Notes: generated by a model not told the origin, from the letters alone. A stretch of DNA of 64,000 nucleotides from Neotamlana laminarinivorans (GCF_020523925.1 NZ_JAJAPW010000003.1:124001-188000), one strand, 5' to 3'. Positions 8,542 to 18,600 are shown, counted from the stretch's first letter. Numbers and translations: made by a program.

Positions 8542-9093
8542 TTACCAGTTAATGAAAAAATATTTTATTTTGGCATTATCAGGAATATGGGTTTCTTCTA
8601 TTTTTAGCTTCATATCAAATCTTAAATTTGCTGGAAGTTCTTCTTTACTAATTGCAAAACTTGCATTTAACTCGTTAACTGTAACTAGAACAGAATTAAT
8701 TAAGTTACTGATTTTAGATATTTTGTAGGTTGAGCTTATATCTTTAAACGTACTTAACGTAGAAATATTTTTTTCGGTTTTGTAGCGAGCATCTATAATT
8801 TGAACAGTTTTTATAACTGAGGTAGAGTCTAAAATACGTTCAGGAGTTAATACTAAAAGCTTTTGTCCGCCTTTTTCAAAAATTTCAATTGTTCTTATAT
8901 CACCTGAAAACTCTTCGCCGCTTTCAAACTGTGAAATAGAATCGTTTGCAAAAATAGTTTTGAGCTCTTTTACTTGTGTAGAGTCGGTTAGTAAACCAAC
9001 ATTTTGTTTTTCAACTAAAAAAGGATCTTGTTCGTTTTTACAATTAACAAACATTAAAGATAGGGCAATGGTGCCGAAAATTAACTTTCGCAT
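8542..9093 (-). CDS. Hypothetical lipoprotein
   Basis: I do not recognise a family. The 183-residue product begins MRKLIFGTIALSLMFVNCKN, a signal with a Cys at residue 18 that fits a loose Bacteroidota lipobox. The mature part is mixed polar with no obvious catalytic motif. It lies between the HerA-like ATPase gene (41 bases upstream) and the cupin gene (14 bases downstream) in a leftward run, suggesting cotranscription rather than a shared function. Confidence 0.65.
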   Translation of the reverse strand: MRKLIFGTIALSLMFVNCKNEQDPFLVEKQNVGLLTDSTQVKELKTIFANDSISQFESGEEFSGDIRTIEIFEKGGQKLLVLTPERILDSTSVIKTVQIIDARYKTEKNISTLSTFKDISSTYKISKISNLINSVLVTVNELNASFAISKEELPANLRFDMKLKIEETHIPDNAKIKYFFINW

Positions 9094-9134
9094 TAAATTA
9101 TTGGTATTAGTGTTATAGTTATTTGCTGTTAAGC

Positions 9135-10679
9135 TTATTTACTCATTACTTTAGTTAAAATGCCAAAAACGCTTCTAATAAAAGTTGCGCTTGTTAACAC
9201 TTTTACTACAGGGTTTACTCTTGTGCTGGTACGTCTTTTAGTTGTAGTTTTTCTTTTTTTAGCAGCAGCTTTTTCAATGGCTTCTTGCTCTTTTTTAGCC
9301 TTTTCTTTGGCTTCTTCGGCTTCGGCTGCTTTTATTTTATCGTTAAGCATTTCGTAAGCGCTTTCACGATCTATGGTTTCATTATATTTTTTTACCAATT
9401 TAGAGTTTGATAGTAAGGTGTTTAATTCATTGTTTGTTAAAACATCCATTCTACTCATTGGGGCTCGCATCATGGTTGCGGCTAGTGGTGTTGGTCGGCC
9501 TTTTTCATCTAAAGCAGAAACAAGAGCTTCACCAATACCTAAAGAGGTTAAAACTTCTGTAGTGTTATAATATTCAGACTCGGGATAATTTTGAGCTGTT
9601 AATTTTATGGCTTTTCTATCTTTAGCAGTAAAAGCGCGTAATGCGTGCTGAATTTTTAAACCTAATTGTCCTAAAACTTCTTCGGGTACATCGGTTGGGT
9701 TTTGGGTTACAAAATATAAGCCTACACCTTTACTTCTTATAAGTTTAACAATACTCTCAATTTGATCTAAAAGTGCTTTTGATGCCTCTTTAAAAATTAA
9801 ATGGGCTTCATCTATAAACATTACTAATTCAGGCCTGTCGCTGTCACCTTGTTCTGGGAATGTAGAATAAATTTCTGCAAGCAAACTCAACATAAATGTT
9901 GAAAACAATTTTGGTTTGTCTTGTATATCTGTAAGCCTTAAAATATTAATATAACCGCGCCCTTCATTGTTTACACGAAGTAAATCTTGAACATCAAAAG
10001 AGGTTTCACCAAAAAATAAATCGGCACCTTGTTGTTCTAGTTCAACAATTTTTCTGAGGATAGCTCCTGTTGAAGCAGTAGAAATACGGCCGTAAGCCTC
10101 GGTAAATTCTTCTTTGCCTTCTTGAGTAGCGTATTGTAGTATTTTTTTAAAATCTTTTAAATCTAAAAGAGGTAATTTGTTGTTGTCGCAGTATTGAAAA
10201 ATGACTGACACAATTCCTGATTGTGTTTCGGTTAAATCTAAAATTCTAGATAATAAAACTGGGCCAAATTCGCTAATTGTTGCGCGTAAACGTACACCGT
10301 TTTGTTCCGATAAGGTTAAAATTTCAACAGGAAACGATTTGGCTTCAAATGGTAATCCAATTTTTTCGTGGCGCTCATCAATTTTAACATGCCCAGAGCT
10401 AGGTTGAGCAATGCCACTTAAATCACCTTTAATATCCATTAGTAGTACAGGTACGCCTTTTTCACTTAAATTTTCGGCTAAAACTTGTAAAGATTTTGTT
10501 TTTCCGGTTCCTGTAGCTCCAGCAATTAATCCATGTCGATTCATGGTTTTAAGCGGAATTTTTACATGTGCATTAGTTATGGTTTCGCCGTCTAACATAG
10601 CAGATCCTACAGGAATAAATTCTCCTTTAGTTGTATTACCTTCTACTATGTAATTAAAAAAAGTTTCCTTTTTGCTCAT
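9135..10679 (-). CDS. HerA-like ATPase, DUF853 (YjgR) family
   Basis: The 514-residue protein is a P-loop ATPase of the FtsK/HerA superfamily. Walker A GATGTGKT is at residues 54-61, MDIKGDLSGIAQP follows, and Walker B is in ELVMFIDEAHLIF. SKGVGLYFVTQNPTDVPEEVLGQLG matches the DUF853 block. The C-terminus is a lysine- and alanine-rich linker (about residues 440-490) followed by a hydrophobic tail, which could attach it to a membrane or partner. The physiological role of DUF853 proteins is unresolved. It is the first gene of a leftward run ending with rluF. Confidence 0.88.
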   Translation of the reverse strand: MSKKETFFNYIVEGNTTKGEFIPVGSAMLDGETITNAHVKIPLKTMNRHGLIAGATGTGKTKSLQVLAENLSEKGVPVLLMDIKGDLSGIAQPSSGHVKIDERHEKIGLPFEAKSFPVEILTLSEQNGVRLRATISEFGPVLLSRILDLTETQSGIVSVIFQYCDNNKLPLLDLKDFKKILQYATQEGKEEFTEAYGRISTASTGAILRKIVELEQQGADLFFGETSFDVQDLLRVNNEGRGYINILRLTDIQDKPKLFSTFMLSLLAEIYSTFPEQGDSDRPELVMFIDEAHLIFKEASKALLDQIESIVKLIRSKGVGLYFVTQNPTDVPEEVLGQLGLKIQHALRAFTAKDRKAIKLTAQNYPESEYYNTTEVLTSLGIGEALVSALDEKGRPTPLAATMMRAPMSRMDVLTNNELNTLLSNSKLVKKYNETIDRESAYEMLNDKIKAAEAEEAKEKAKKEQEAIEKAAAKKRKTTTKRRTSTRVNPVVKVLTSATFIRSVFGILTKVMSK

Positions 10680-10822
10680 TATTTAAAATTTGCATAAAAA
10701 TACACGAAAAATAAACAAGAAAAAAAATGCTTGTGTTTAAAGTATATATAAAGTTCAAAGTAATAGTTTTTATGAATATAATTTGAAAGTCAATCTTTAA
10801 GTGTTTCGAAAAACTAATGTGT

Positions 10823-10830
10823 ATATTTGC
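10823..10830 (+). promoter_or_regulatory. -7 box very close to queE start
   Basis: TATATTTG matches TAnnTTTG and ends only five bases before the preferred ATG at 10836. Transcription would be expected to begin at or within a few bases of the ATG, implying a leaderless or nearly leaderless mRNA. Confidence 0.5.
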
Positions 10831-10835
10831 AGCCT

Positions 10836-11465
10836 ATGAAAAACAATGTGCAAGAATTGGTAAATAAAGGAGAAATGTTGCCTTTAATGGAAGAGTTTTA
10901 CACCATACAAGGTGAAGGCTTTTACAAAGGAACTGCCGCTTATTTTATTAGAATAGGAGGTTGTGATGTAGGTTGCCATTGGTGTGATGTTAAGGAGAGT
11001 TGGAACGCAAATTTACACCCGCCAACCGAGATTAATAAAATTGTAAAAAATGCTAAAACCTATAGTGACACTATTGTAATAACTGGCGGTGAGCCGTTGA
11101 TGTGGGATATGAAACCATTAACCACTAAACTAAAAGCTGAAGGTTTAAAAACACATATAGAAACTTCTGGGGCGTATAAATTAACAGGTGTTTGGGATTG
11201 GATTTGTTTATCGCCTAAAAAAATGAAGTTACCAACAGAAGAAGTTTCGGAAAGAGCAAACGAATTAAAGGTTATTGTTTACAATAAAGATGATTTTCGC
11301 TTCGCCGAAGAGCAAGCTGCTAAGGTAAATAAAGATTGTATATTGTATTTGCAGCCAGAATGGAGTAAGCGAGATAAGGTTGTGCCATTAATTGTAGATT
11401 ATGTAATGCAAAACCCGAAGTGGAAAGTATCCTTACAAACACATAAGTATTTAAATATTCCTTAG
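10836..11465 (+). CDS. queE: 7-carboxy-7-deazaguanine synthase QueE
   Basis: QueE is a radical-SAM enzyme that turns 6-carboxytetrahydropterin into 7-carboxy-7-deazaguanine, an early step to queuosine. EEFYTIQGEGFYKG is followed by GGCDVGCHWCDVKESW, holding the Cys-x3-Cys-x2-Cys cluster motif, and then VITGGEPLMWD. An in-frame TTG exists at 10827, but the ATG at 10836 is preferred because the TTG overlaps the -7 box. The resulting 209 residues is a normal size. No other queuosine genes are adjacent in the window. Confidence 0.93.
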   Translation: MKNNVQELVNKGEMLPLMEEFYTIQGEGFYKGTAAYFIRIGGCDVGCHWCDVKESWNANLHPPTEINKIVKNAKTYSDTIVITGGEPLMWDMKPLTTKLKAEGLKTHIETSGAYKLTGVWDWICLSPKKMKLPTEEVSERANELKVIVYNKDDFRFAEEQAAKVNKDCILYLQPEWSKRDKVVPLIVDYVMQNPKWKVSLQTHKYLNIP

Positions 11466-11918
11466 TACGCGTATCGAAGTTGAAACATTAGCCTTTAATT
11501 GCTTTTTGGTTAAATTATGTTACATGTTAATACACAGCATATATATGTAGCTGTAATTTAATTTTAATCTATTAAGTATATAATTTTTAATGCCCGAAAA
11601 AAATCATCTAAGCTTTTATAGTTTTGATGCAGTTTCATAAGTTTATTTTACTGAGGAAACAAATTTGTATAATTATTTAAAAGAAAGATTATTTCTTGAA
11701 AATCAAACATTTCAGGTCTTTAAAATGGAAGTAAAATATTACAAGTTTGATGTTTATTTCCTTAAAAACTGAAGGGTTATCTAATTTAACATAAAAAAAG
11801 TTGTTAAACATTTTTTTTTAAAAATACTATTTTATATTTGTCGCGTTAATTTTTTAACATTTGTGTCGAATTAATAAAAATTGACACTTAACCTATAATA
11901 ACCCCAAATAGAAAATAA
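11466..11918. other. Gene-free region before the DUF547 gene
   Basis: This 453-base AT-rich gap holds no ORF I would defend and no RNA gene. A -7-like box (TATATTTG, 11833-11840) near its right end probably drives the DUF547 gene, with a leader of roughly 70 bases. Nothing else was recognised. Confidence 0.55.
11833..11840 (+). promoter_or_regulatory. -7 box for the DUF547 gene
   Basis: TATATTTG fits the TAnnTTTG consensus. No upstream TTTG element is present at the consensus spacing. Confidence 0.45.
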
Positions 11919-12614
11919 ATGAAACATTTATACCTACTATTAATTCTTTTTAGTTTAAATGGAATCGCTCAAACTTTTGACTTTACTAAATACAACGATT
12001 TTTTAAAAGACCATGTGTCTAGTAAAGGAGTTGTAGATTACGATAAGGTTATAAAAAATATGGATGATTTAAATGCAATAACTAAAAGCTTTTCTAAAAT
12101 CTCTCCAAATGCTAGTTGGTCTCAAAGCGAATATAAAGCTTTTTGGATTAATTTGTATAACGCTAATTTAGTGAAAATTCTTGCAGAAAATTATCCTATC
12201 AAGAGTATTACCTACATTGAAGATTATTTAAAAAAGGATAACGTAGAGTTTAACGGTACTAAAATATCTTTAGATTTTATTAAAGATGAAATTATTAGAA
12301 AAATTGAAGACCCTAGAGTTCATTTTGCTTTGTTTACCACAGCCATTTCTTCACCTATTTTAAGCAGAGAAGCTTATTCAATGGATAATGTTGAAGTAGA
12401 ATTGAATTTTGCTACAATGAACTTTTTAAATGATGAGACAAAAAATAAAATAGGTCCAAAATACTGTAAGGTTTCTAAAATATTTTTTTGGTACATAAAA
12501 GACTTTGGTGGAGATAAGCAATCTGTAATAGAGTTTATTAAAAATTACAATAAGGAAATCACTATAAATAGTACTATTGATTATATGGATTATAACTGGA
12601 ATTTATACCATTAA
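11919..12614 (+). CDS. DUF547 family secreted protein with altered core motif
   Basis: The 231-residue product starts with a cleavable-type signal peptide (hydrophobic to about residue 17, ending GIAQ). YKAFWINLYNANLVKIL and DPRVHFAL are the standard DUF547 blocks. In most members I recall, HFAL is followed by a segment with two conserved Cys (of the NCxSxSCP kind). Here it reads FTTAISSPIL (about residues 138-147) with both Cys replaced by Thr and Ser. If that Cys is catalytic, as the papain-like fold would suggest, this copy may be inactive. The ending DYMDYNWNLYH is also typical of the family. Confidence 0.78.
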   Translation: MKHLYLLLILFSLNGIAQTFDFTKYNDFLKDHVSSKGVVDYDKVIKNMDDLNAITKSFSKISPNASWSQSEYKAFWINLYNANLVKILAENYPIKSITYIEDYLKKDNVEFNGTKISLDFIKDEIIRKIEDPRVHFALFTTAISSPILSREAYSMDNVEVELNFATMNFLNDETKNKIGPKYCKVSKIFFWYIKDFGGDKQSVIEFIKNYNKEITINSTIDYMDYNWNLYH

Positions 12615-12638
12615 TGTATATTGTTGGTAGTACCTCAT

Positions 12639-12693
12639 AATAAAACACATAAAAAAAGCCTTGAATTTCAAGGCTTTTTTTATGTGTTTTATT
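12639..12693. terminator. Bidirectional terminator, near-perfect 55-base palindrome
   Basis: Two 27-base arms are separated by a single base. The GC core AAGCCTTGAA/TTCAAGGCTT is flanked by seven A on one side and seven T on the other, so it works in either direction. It sits between the convergent DUF547 and DUF2911 genes. Confidence 0.92.
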
Positions 12694-12704
12694 ATTATAA
12701 AATG

Positions 12705-13229
12705 TTAGTTAACTGGTACGGCTACACGTACTGTGTCCCAGGCTAAAAACATTTTTCCAGCATCAAAAGCAATAGAAAAAGCTTCAACCGATTCTCCTTT
12801 TTGTACAGGAGCTTTTACACGAACCACATCATTGGTGTCTTTATAATTATAAGCACCCCAAACATCAGTGTCATTACTTAAAATTACAGTCCACTCTTTG
12901 TCTCCAGGAATGGTGTATAACGAATAAGTTCCTGCTTTTACAGGCTTTCCTCCAAAATTAACATCTTTATAAAACTTAATTTCTGCAGCTTCGTTGGCTC
13001 CAGTTCTCCAAACTTTTCCCTTAGGGGCTAATTTGTCTAAGCTTCTACCTTTTAATTGCGGACGGCTGTAAATTACTTTTGCCGTTGGTGTTTCATTACG
13101 GCTTGCTCTTAAATAAGCAATGTCTAGTGGACTAGCATCTAATTTAGAGAATTTTTGAGCAAAAGTATTTGTGCTCAAAAGTAAAACGAAAGCAAATGCA
13201 ATACTTGCTATTAGAGTTGATTTTTTCAT
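12705..13229 (-). CDS. DUF2911 family secreted protein
   Basis: The 174-residue product carries a signal peptide ending in TNTFAQ (about residue 24). The blocks IYSRPQLKGR, VWRTGANEAAEI and AGTYSLYTIPG are characteristic of DUF2911, a common periplasmic or surface protein of Bacteroidota with no established function. It is probably monocistronic, since a strong bidirectional terminator follows its stop codon and more than 90 bases precede it. The family assignment is good, but no biochemical role can be given. Confidence 0.88.
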   Translation of the reverse strand: MKKSTLIASIAFAFVLLLSTNTFAQKFSKLDASPLDIAYLRASRNETPTAKVIYSRPQLKGRSLDKLAPKGKVWRTGANEAAEIKFYKDVNFGGKPVKAGTYSLYTIPGDKEWTVILSNDTDVWGAYNYKDTNDVVRVKAPVQKGESVEAFSIAFDAGKMFLAWDTVRVAVPVN

Positions 13230-13321
13230 TTTTATTTTTTTAAATTTACTTAAAGTAAAAGTAAGTGTAATTAATCTTAAAGTAATTATAAATAATTAAA
13301 GCTAGTGTTAAAGTTTAAAAA

Positions 13322-14596
13322 TTAATTTTTCAAAATTTTATAAGATACCCTACCGTTATTATTATGAAAATTTAAAATATAAAGCCCACTATTGAGGTGT
13401 GATACATCAAAATTATAAGATTTTTTATTAGCATTTATAATTTTATCTCTTGTTAGTTGCTCAATAAATTTACCGTTTGCATCATAAAGCTCTATTAGTA
13501 AATTATCATTGGAAATAAATTCAATTTCAATCTCTAAAATGTTGTAGACAGGGTTGTTTTTTAAAGATACATTAAGGTTAAATTTTTCAGAAGAATCTAA
13601 TGTAGTATTGCTTAAGGTGGTTTCGTCTAATTTGTATAGTGTTGTGCCGCTAGCATAAGCTAAGCTAGAGTTTAAAATAATAATTCGGTTTAAATTACTA
13701 CCAATACCTGTGTCTGTCCATGTTTGTCCACCATCATTAGTTTCATGTATTCTTGTGTTATGGCCACTCATCCAGCCTCGTGTTTCAGAAATAAATCCAA
13801 CGGCTTGTATATTGGTTTCTGGAGCATCGTACATTTGCCAGGTTATGCCACCATCTTCAGATTTTATTAATTTACCAGGATGTGGCGACACAGATGATAT
13901 TGAACCAAACATTATATTAGGATTGTTAGTTAATATTTGTAATTTCCATAGATATTCACCTTGAATTCCTGAATTAAATATTTCGGTCCAAGTTACGCCA
14001 CCATCTGTGGTTTTTAACAGAGTAGCTCCTTGAGCATTTCGTCCAGCAACAAAGCCTGTAGTTTCTGTTAAAAATTTTATTTCAACTAAGGCATTAGCAT
14101 GAGCAGACATATCTGTAGTAACCCAGGTGTTACCACTATCTGTGGATTTTATAATTTGGGCCGGGGTAAAGTATGCTCCGCAACCGTATATTGTAGATGT
14201 TCCAATGGTTTCTAAACCACAAATAGCAGGTGGGTTGGGTGTTATGTTGTCTATAATATTCCACGTATTTCCACCATCTTCAGTTTTTAGTAATGTACTA
14301 TTTAGTGTACCAACAAAACCAATATTTTCATTTAAAAACTCAACATTTCTAAAATAGTAATCACCTCCTAAATCACTTTCTGATAATTGTTGTGTCCAAC
14401 TAGCCCCACCATCAGTTGTTTTATAAATGGCGGCGTAGTATCCGTTTGCAGCCCACCCTAAATTATTATTGAGAAAAAAAATATCATCAAAACGTTGCCC
14501 GTTTGGGTTAGATATTGCATCTGGAAGTGCTTCCCACGAAAGTTGAGCATGGGTTATATTATAGGTTAATAGCATTAAAATTAGAATATTTTTCAT
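13322..14596 (-). CDS. Ycf48/BNR-repeat protein with type IX sorting domain
   Basis: The start is taken at the ATG ending at 14596; a TTG two codons upstream is less likely. A signal peptide ends near ITHAQ. The body contains repeated KTTDGGxSWT-type motifs (YKTTDGGASWTQ, LKTEDGGNTWN, IKSTDSGNTWV, LKTTDGGVTWTE, IKSEDGGITWQ, HETNDGGQTWTD), so it is a beta-propeller of the BNR/Ycf48 type. The final 80 or so residues (VYNILEIEIEF, then SGLYILNFHNN and a basic end) fit a T9SS type A sorting domain, predicting secretion to the cell surface. Ligand unknown. Confidence 0.82.
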   Translation of the reverse strand: MKNILILMLLTYNITHAQLSWEALPDAISNPNGQRFDDIFFLNNNLGWAANGYYAAIYKTTDGGASWTQQLSESDLGGDYYFRNVEFLNENIGFVGTLNSTLLKTEDGGNTWNIIDNITPNPPAICGLETIGTSTIYGCGAYFTPAQIIKSTDSGNTWVTTDMSAHANALVEIKFLTETTGFVAGRNAQGATLLKTTDGGVTWTEIFNSGIQGEYLWKLQILTNNPNIMFGSISSVSPHPGKLIKSEDGGITWQMYDAPETNIQAVGFISETRGWMSGHNTRIHETNDGGQTWTDTGIGSNLNRIIILNSSLAYASGTTLYKLDETTLSNTTLDSSEKFNLNVSLKNNPVYNILEIEIEFISNDNLLIELYDANGKFIEQLTRDKIINANKKSYNFDVSHLNSGLYILNFHNNNGRVSYKILKN

Positions 14597-14641
14597 GTAC
14601 AAGAATTAGGTTTTTTGCAAAGTGGTTTTGGCTGCTTAATA

Positions 14642-15433
14642 TTAATTAATTTTTACATTAGAATGCATATTTCTAAGTATACTAACTACACTTTTTACGG
14701 CCAAAAAACTGGTTTTTGGATTACTTGGACTTGGTTTGTTTTCTGTACGTGTGTATATTTTTCCAAAATCGCCTTCGCACGTAATCTCATGCATATTGCT
14801 AGTTGCATTTGGGTCGGCAACAATATTTATGGTTAAATCTTCACATTTTGATGCAAAATAAATACTTGCAGCAACATTAATGTTTTTTGGGAACATACTT
14901 ATGGCTTCATCTACCTTGCCCTTCCAAACAGTTTCGGCTGATGTAATTGATGATAAATCTATGTTTGAGCTATCAAAAAATGGAGCGCCTTCTAAGCTTT
15001 TTGGGTGTTTGGTTGTTTTAATATTTATTGCTTTAATTTCATCATTTACAGCTTTTATAGCATCTAAACCGGCAATGGCACCAACCGGTAATATTATTTC
15101 GCAATATTTTAATGTGTTTAAAGCAGCCTTGTTTTGGTAAAGACCACCAGTGCTAATTACAATTAATTTTTTGCCAATTTTATCTAATTCATCAAATTTG
15201 AGTAGTTGTGTAACTACATCTTTGTTTGCACATTCAATGATAATGTCGGTGTCTTCTATTAAATCTGAAGTAATTTCTTTTCTAAAATCAATTGGCTGGT
15301 CTTTCAAATTAAATTCTGGGTCGTTAACTTCTTTTCTTGCAACAACATATCTTAATTGAAAATTAGAATCGTTCATAATCCATTTTCCGAGATATTTTCC
15401 AATATTTCCAAAGCCTATTATGGTTACTTTCAC
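14642..15433 (-). CDS. Aspartate dehydrogenase-like protein (NadX/DUF108 family)
   Basis: The 263-residue protein starts with a GTG codon (bases 15431-15433); no in-frame ATG precedes it. GFGNIGKYLG is a Rossmann dinucleotide-binding motif. GAIAGLDAIKAV, FPKNINVAASIYFAS, ADPNATSNMHEITCEGDFG and NPKTSFLAVKSV match the aspartate dehydrogenase C-terminal domain. Such enzymes convert L-aspartate to iminoaspartate (first step of NAD synthesis) or run in reverse, and some relatives act on other amino acids. No nadA or nadC genes are next to it, so the pathway role is inferred from family only. Confidence 0.82.
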   Translation of the reverse strand: MKVTIIGFGNIGKYLGKWIMNDSNFQLRYVVARKEVNDPEFNLKDQPIDFRKEITSDLIEDTDIIIECANKDVVTQLLKFDELDKIGKKLIVISTGGLYQNKAALNTLKYCEIILPVGAIAGLDAIKAVNDEIKAINIKTTKHPKSLEGAPFFDSSNIDLSSITSAETVWKGKVDEAISMFPKNINVAASIYFASKCEDLTINIVADPNATSNMHEITCEGDFGKIYTRTENKPSPSNPKTSFLAVKSVVSILRNMHSNVKIN

Positions 15434-15594
15434 AGGGATAATTTTAATGTTCAGGTTTTAATTTTTTTAAAGATATAATAAAATTTTAAAAAAGATTTTT
15501 AAAAATGAGTAAGAGCAGACGAAGAGGTTAAATAATTAAGTTTTTTTATGTTTTAATTAAAATGAAGATTTGTGTTTCTGTTTATTTTGAAAAT

Positions 15595-15623
15595 AAAAAC
15601 CCTAACCAAAAGCCAGGGTTTTT
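15595..15623 (-). terminator. Terminator of the gatCAB/aspS operon
   Basis: Read leftward, a nine-base stem (AAAAACCCT/AGGGTTTTT) closes an 11-base loop and ends in a T tract. It lies 22 bases after the gatB/aspS stop codon. Confidence 0.8.
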
Positions 15624-15645
15624 ATAGAAAATATTTAGACTATTT

Positions 15646-18600
15646 TTATTTGTTTCTCATCACTTTAACGTTCATTTCTTCTACTTTTTTATCAGAAAGT
15701 AAGGAAGGTGCTCCAAATAGTAAATCGTCGCTAGTACCAGTTTTAGGGAAAGCCATAACCTCGCGAATAGAGGTTTTCTTTTCTAAAATCATCATCAATC
15801 TATCCACACCCCAAGCAATGCCACCATGTGGTGGCGCACCGTAATGGAATGCTTTGTACATGGTGCCAACGCTTTTAAGCATTTCATCTTTGTTGTAGCC
15901 CATGTTTTTGTAAGTAGCCTCTAAAATTTCAGGTTTATGCGCACGTACCGAGCCGCCACCAATTTCGTAACCGTTAAGTATTAAATCGTATTGCTGTGCG
16001 ATAATGCTTCCTATTTCTTCTTCCTTGCCATTCATGTGTTTTTCTATGTCGTAAACAGCTGGCATCGAGAATGGGTTGTGGGTAAACGTCCAACGACCTT
16101 CATCGGTTTTTTCAAACATTGGGAAATCAATTACCCAAGCAGGTCGTAATTCTTTAGGGTTAATTAATTTTAACATGCTTCCTAATTCTTGACGAACAGC
16201 GTCTAAAGCCTTGTTTGCTGTAGCATAATCGGCGGCAGAGAAAAATACGATATCGCCAACTTGTGCATTTGTTGTTTCAATAATTTTGCTAGCAATGTCT
16301 TCACCTAAAAATTTAATAATAGGCGATTGTAAGTCGTTTTCGTTTACAATAATATAAGCTAAACCACCTAAACCATATTGTTGGGCAAGCGTGGTAAGTT
16401 TTTCTATTTGTCCTTTAGATAAGCGTTTTTTACCTTGCTCTTTAGCCGATACTTTTATGCATTTAACAATACCGCCATCTTCAATAGGTTTACTAAATAC
16501 CTGGAAAGTCGTGTCTTTTACAATATCTGTAATGTCTTGCAGTTTTAAGCCAAAGCGTAAATCTGGACGGTCGCAACCGTAAAAATCCATAGCTTCTTTA
16601 TAGGTTAACACTTCAAACGGACGTAAAATCCATTTTTTACCATAAATTTTGCTAACAATAGTGTTAAACATTTTAGTGTTTAAATCTATTATTTGTTGCA
16701 TGCTAGCGTAGGCCATTTCAATATCCAATTGCGTGAATTCTGGTTGGCGGTCTCCACGAGAATCTTCGTCTCTAAAACAACGTGCTAACTGGAAATACTT
16801 TTCGTAGCCGCTAACCATTAGCATTTGCTTAAATTGCTGTGGTGCTTGTGGTAAAGTATAAAATGCACCGGCTTGTTTACGAGAAGGCACAATAAATTCA
16901 CGGGCGCCTTCATCGGTTCCGGCACTTAAAATTGGCGTTTCAATTTCTAAGAAATCTTCATCGTCTAAAATGTCGCGCATTAATTTTATAACCTTGTGGC
17001 GATTAACAATTGTGCGACGTACATCGTTATTTCTGTGATCTAAATATTTGTATTGAAAACGTACGTTTTCGTTAGTTTTTGTAGCGCGTTTTATTTCGAA
17101 AGGCAAGGTTCTAGATAGGTTTAAAATATCTAAATCGCTGGCTTCTAATTCAATTTTACCGGTACGTAAACTTGGGTTGTAATCGTCTTCCTTACGTTGT
17201 ACAATTTTACCAGAAACTGTAATTACAGATTCGGGTTTTAATTTAACAAGTTCGTCTAAATTTGCAAACGACTCCCGACTTAAGCGCACTTGGAAAATTT
17301 CGGTGCTCGAATCGCGTAAATCGATAAACATTAACTCACCATGATCGCGCACACTAGAAACCCAGCCAGAAAAAGTAACTTCTGCGTTAATGTTGTCTTC
17401 GTTAATATCGGTGATTAAATGTGTACGATATTCATCTTTTATAACAAGCGGAATTTCTGGAAGAATTTCTTCTTGTTGTTTACTAGTTTTATTAGCTTCG
17501 ACTGCGCTCAGCTTGACATTACTTGTGCTTCCGTCTTCGGTCTCCGTGCTTCCGTCACCGGCTAACTGCTTTAAAATACCTTCGCGAATTACTTTACCCG
17601 AAGCGCCTTTACCAATAATGCCAATAACTTTACCAACTAAAATACCTGCTTTTCCTTGGTTTCCGGCTTTAATATCGGTTGCAATAGCTTCGTTTTCGCT
17701 TATAACTTTGGCAATAGCATCTTGTATTTTTTCTTCGGAAATGGTATTCGCTTCAAAATAAGATTTGTAATCGAATTTCGGATCATCTAACAACGATTGT
17801 ATCGCGTTTTGAGCTAAAACTGGAGTTACTTTTTCAGCTTTAAACAAACTGAAAATAGTAATGAAATCTTGAATATTTTCAATTTTAATATAATCTTCGG
17901 CCTTTACATTATTGGTTAATGTTTTTGCAACAAACGATGGATCTTGTAATGCGTTATTTATAGCTACAAAAGTTTCAGAACGTAAACTATCGGCTGTAAA
18001 AAACTTAGCATCTTGCGGTAAAACGCCGCCGCCAATTAAAATAGATTCAACAGCAAAAGGTAAAGCGCTTAAATCGACATCAATGCTCTCGATAACCGAT
18101 TTTATGTTTACAAAAGGTAAATCGGGCTCCGAAATAAATCGGTAATCGGCCTCGAATTCCTTTTTACGCATGGTTTTAGTTTGCTTTAAATCGGCATCAA
18201 AAAGCACGGTGGTTTGGTCTGGCCTAAACGCATTGTTTTCAATAAAATAATTAAGTTGTTTTTCAACTTCTTCTTTTAAAGCATCAACCATAAACTTAAA
18301 CGAGTTTAAGTTTTTTATTTCGGTACGAGGGTTTAAATCGTTGCTGTTTTTTTTACGAAGTGAAACAGAAACATCCGATTTAAATTCACCTTTTTCTAAG
18401 TTAGCTTCAGAAATTTTTAGATTTTGAACAATACGTTGAATGTATTGCGCGTAAGTTGAAGCATCTTCGATATGGCGAATACATGGGTCGGTAACAATTT
18501 CAATTAGCGGTACGCCGGCTTTATTAAAATCGACTAGCGATACCTTTTTTTCGTGCATTAATTTTGCGGCATCTTCCTCGATATGTACTTGCGTTAAACT

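Noticed and set aside
14597-14602. TTG start for the BNR/T9SS protein
   Set aside because: The ATG two codons later gives a cleaner signal peptide.
17390-17761. Rightward 123-codon frame opposite the gatB/aspS fusion
   Set aside because: Antisense shadow of the GatB-AspRS reading frame; composition and lack of a start signal argue against a gene.
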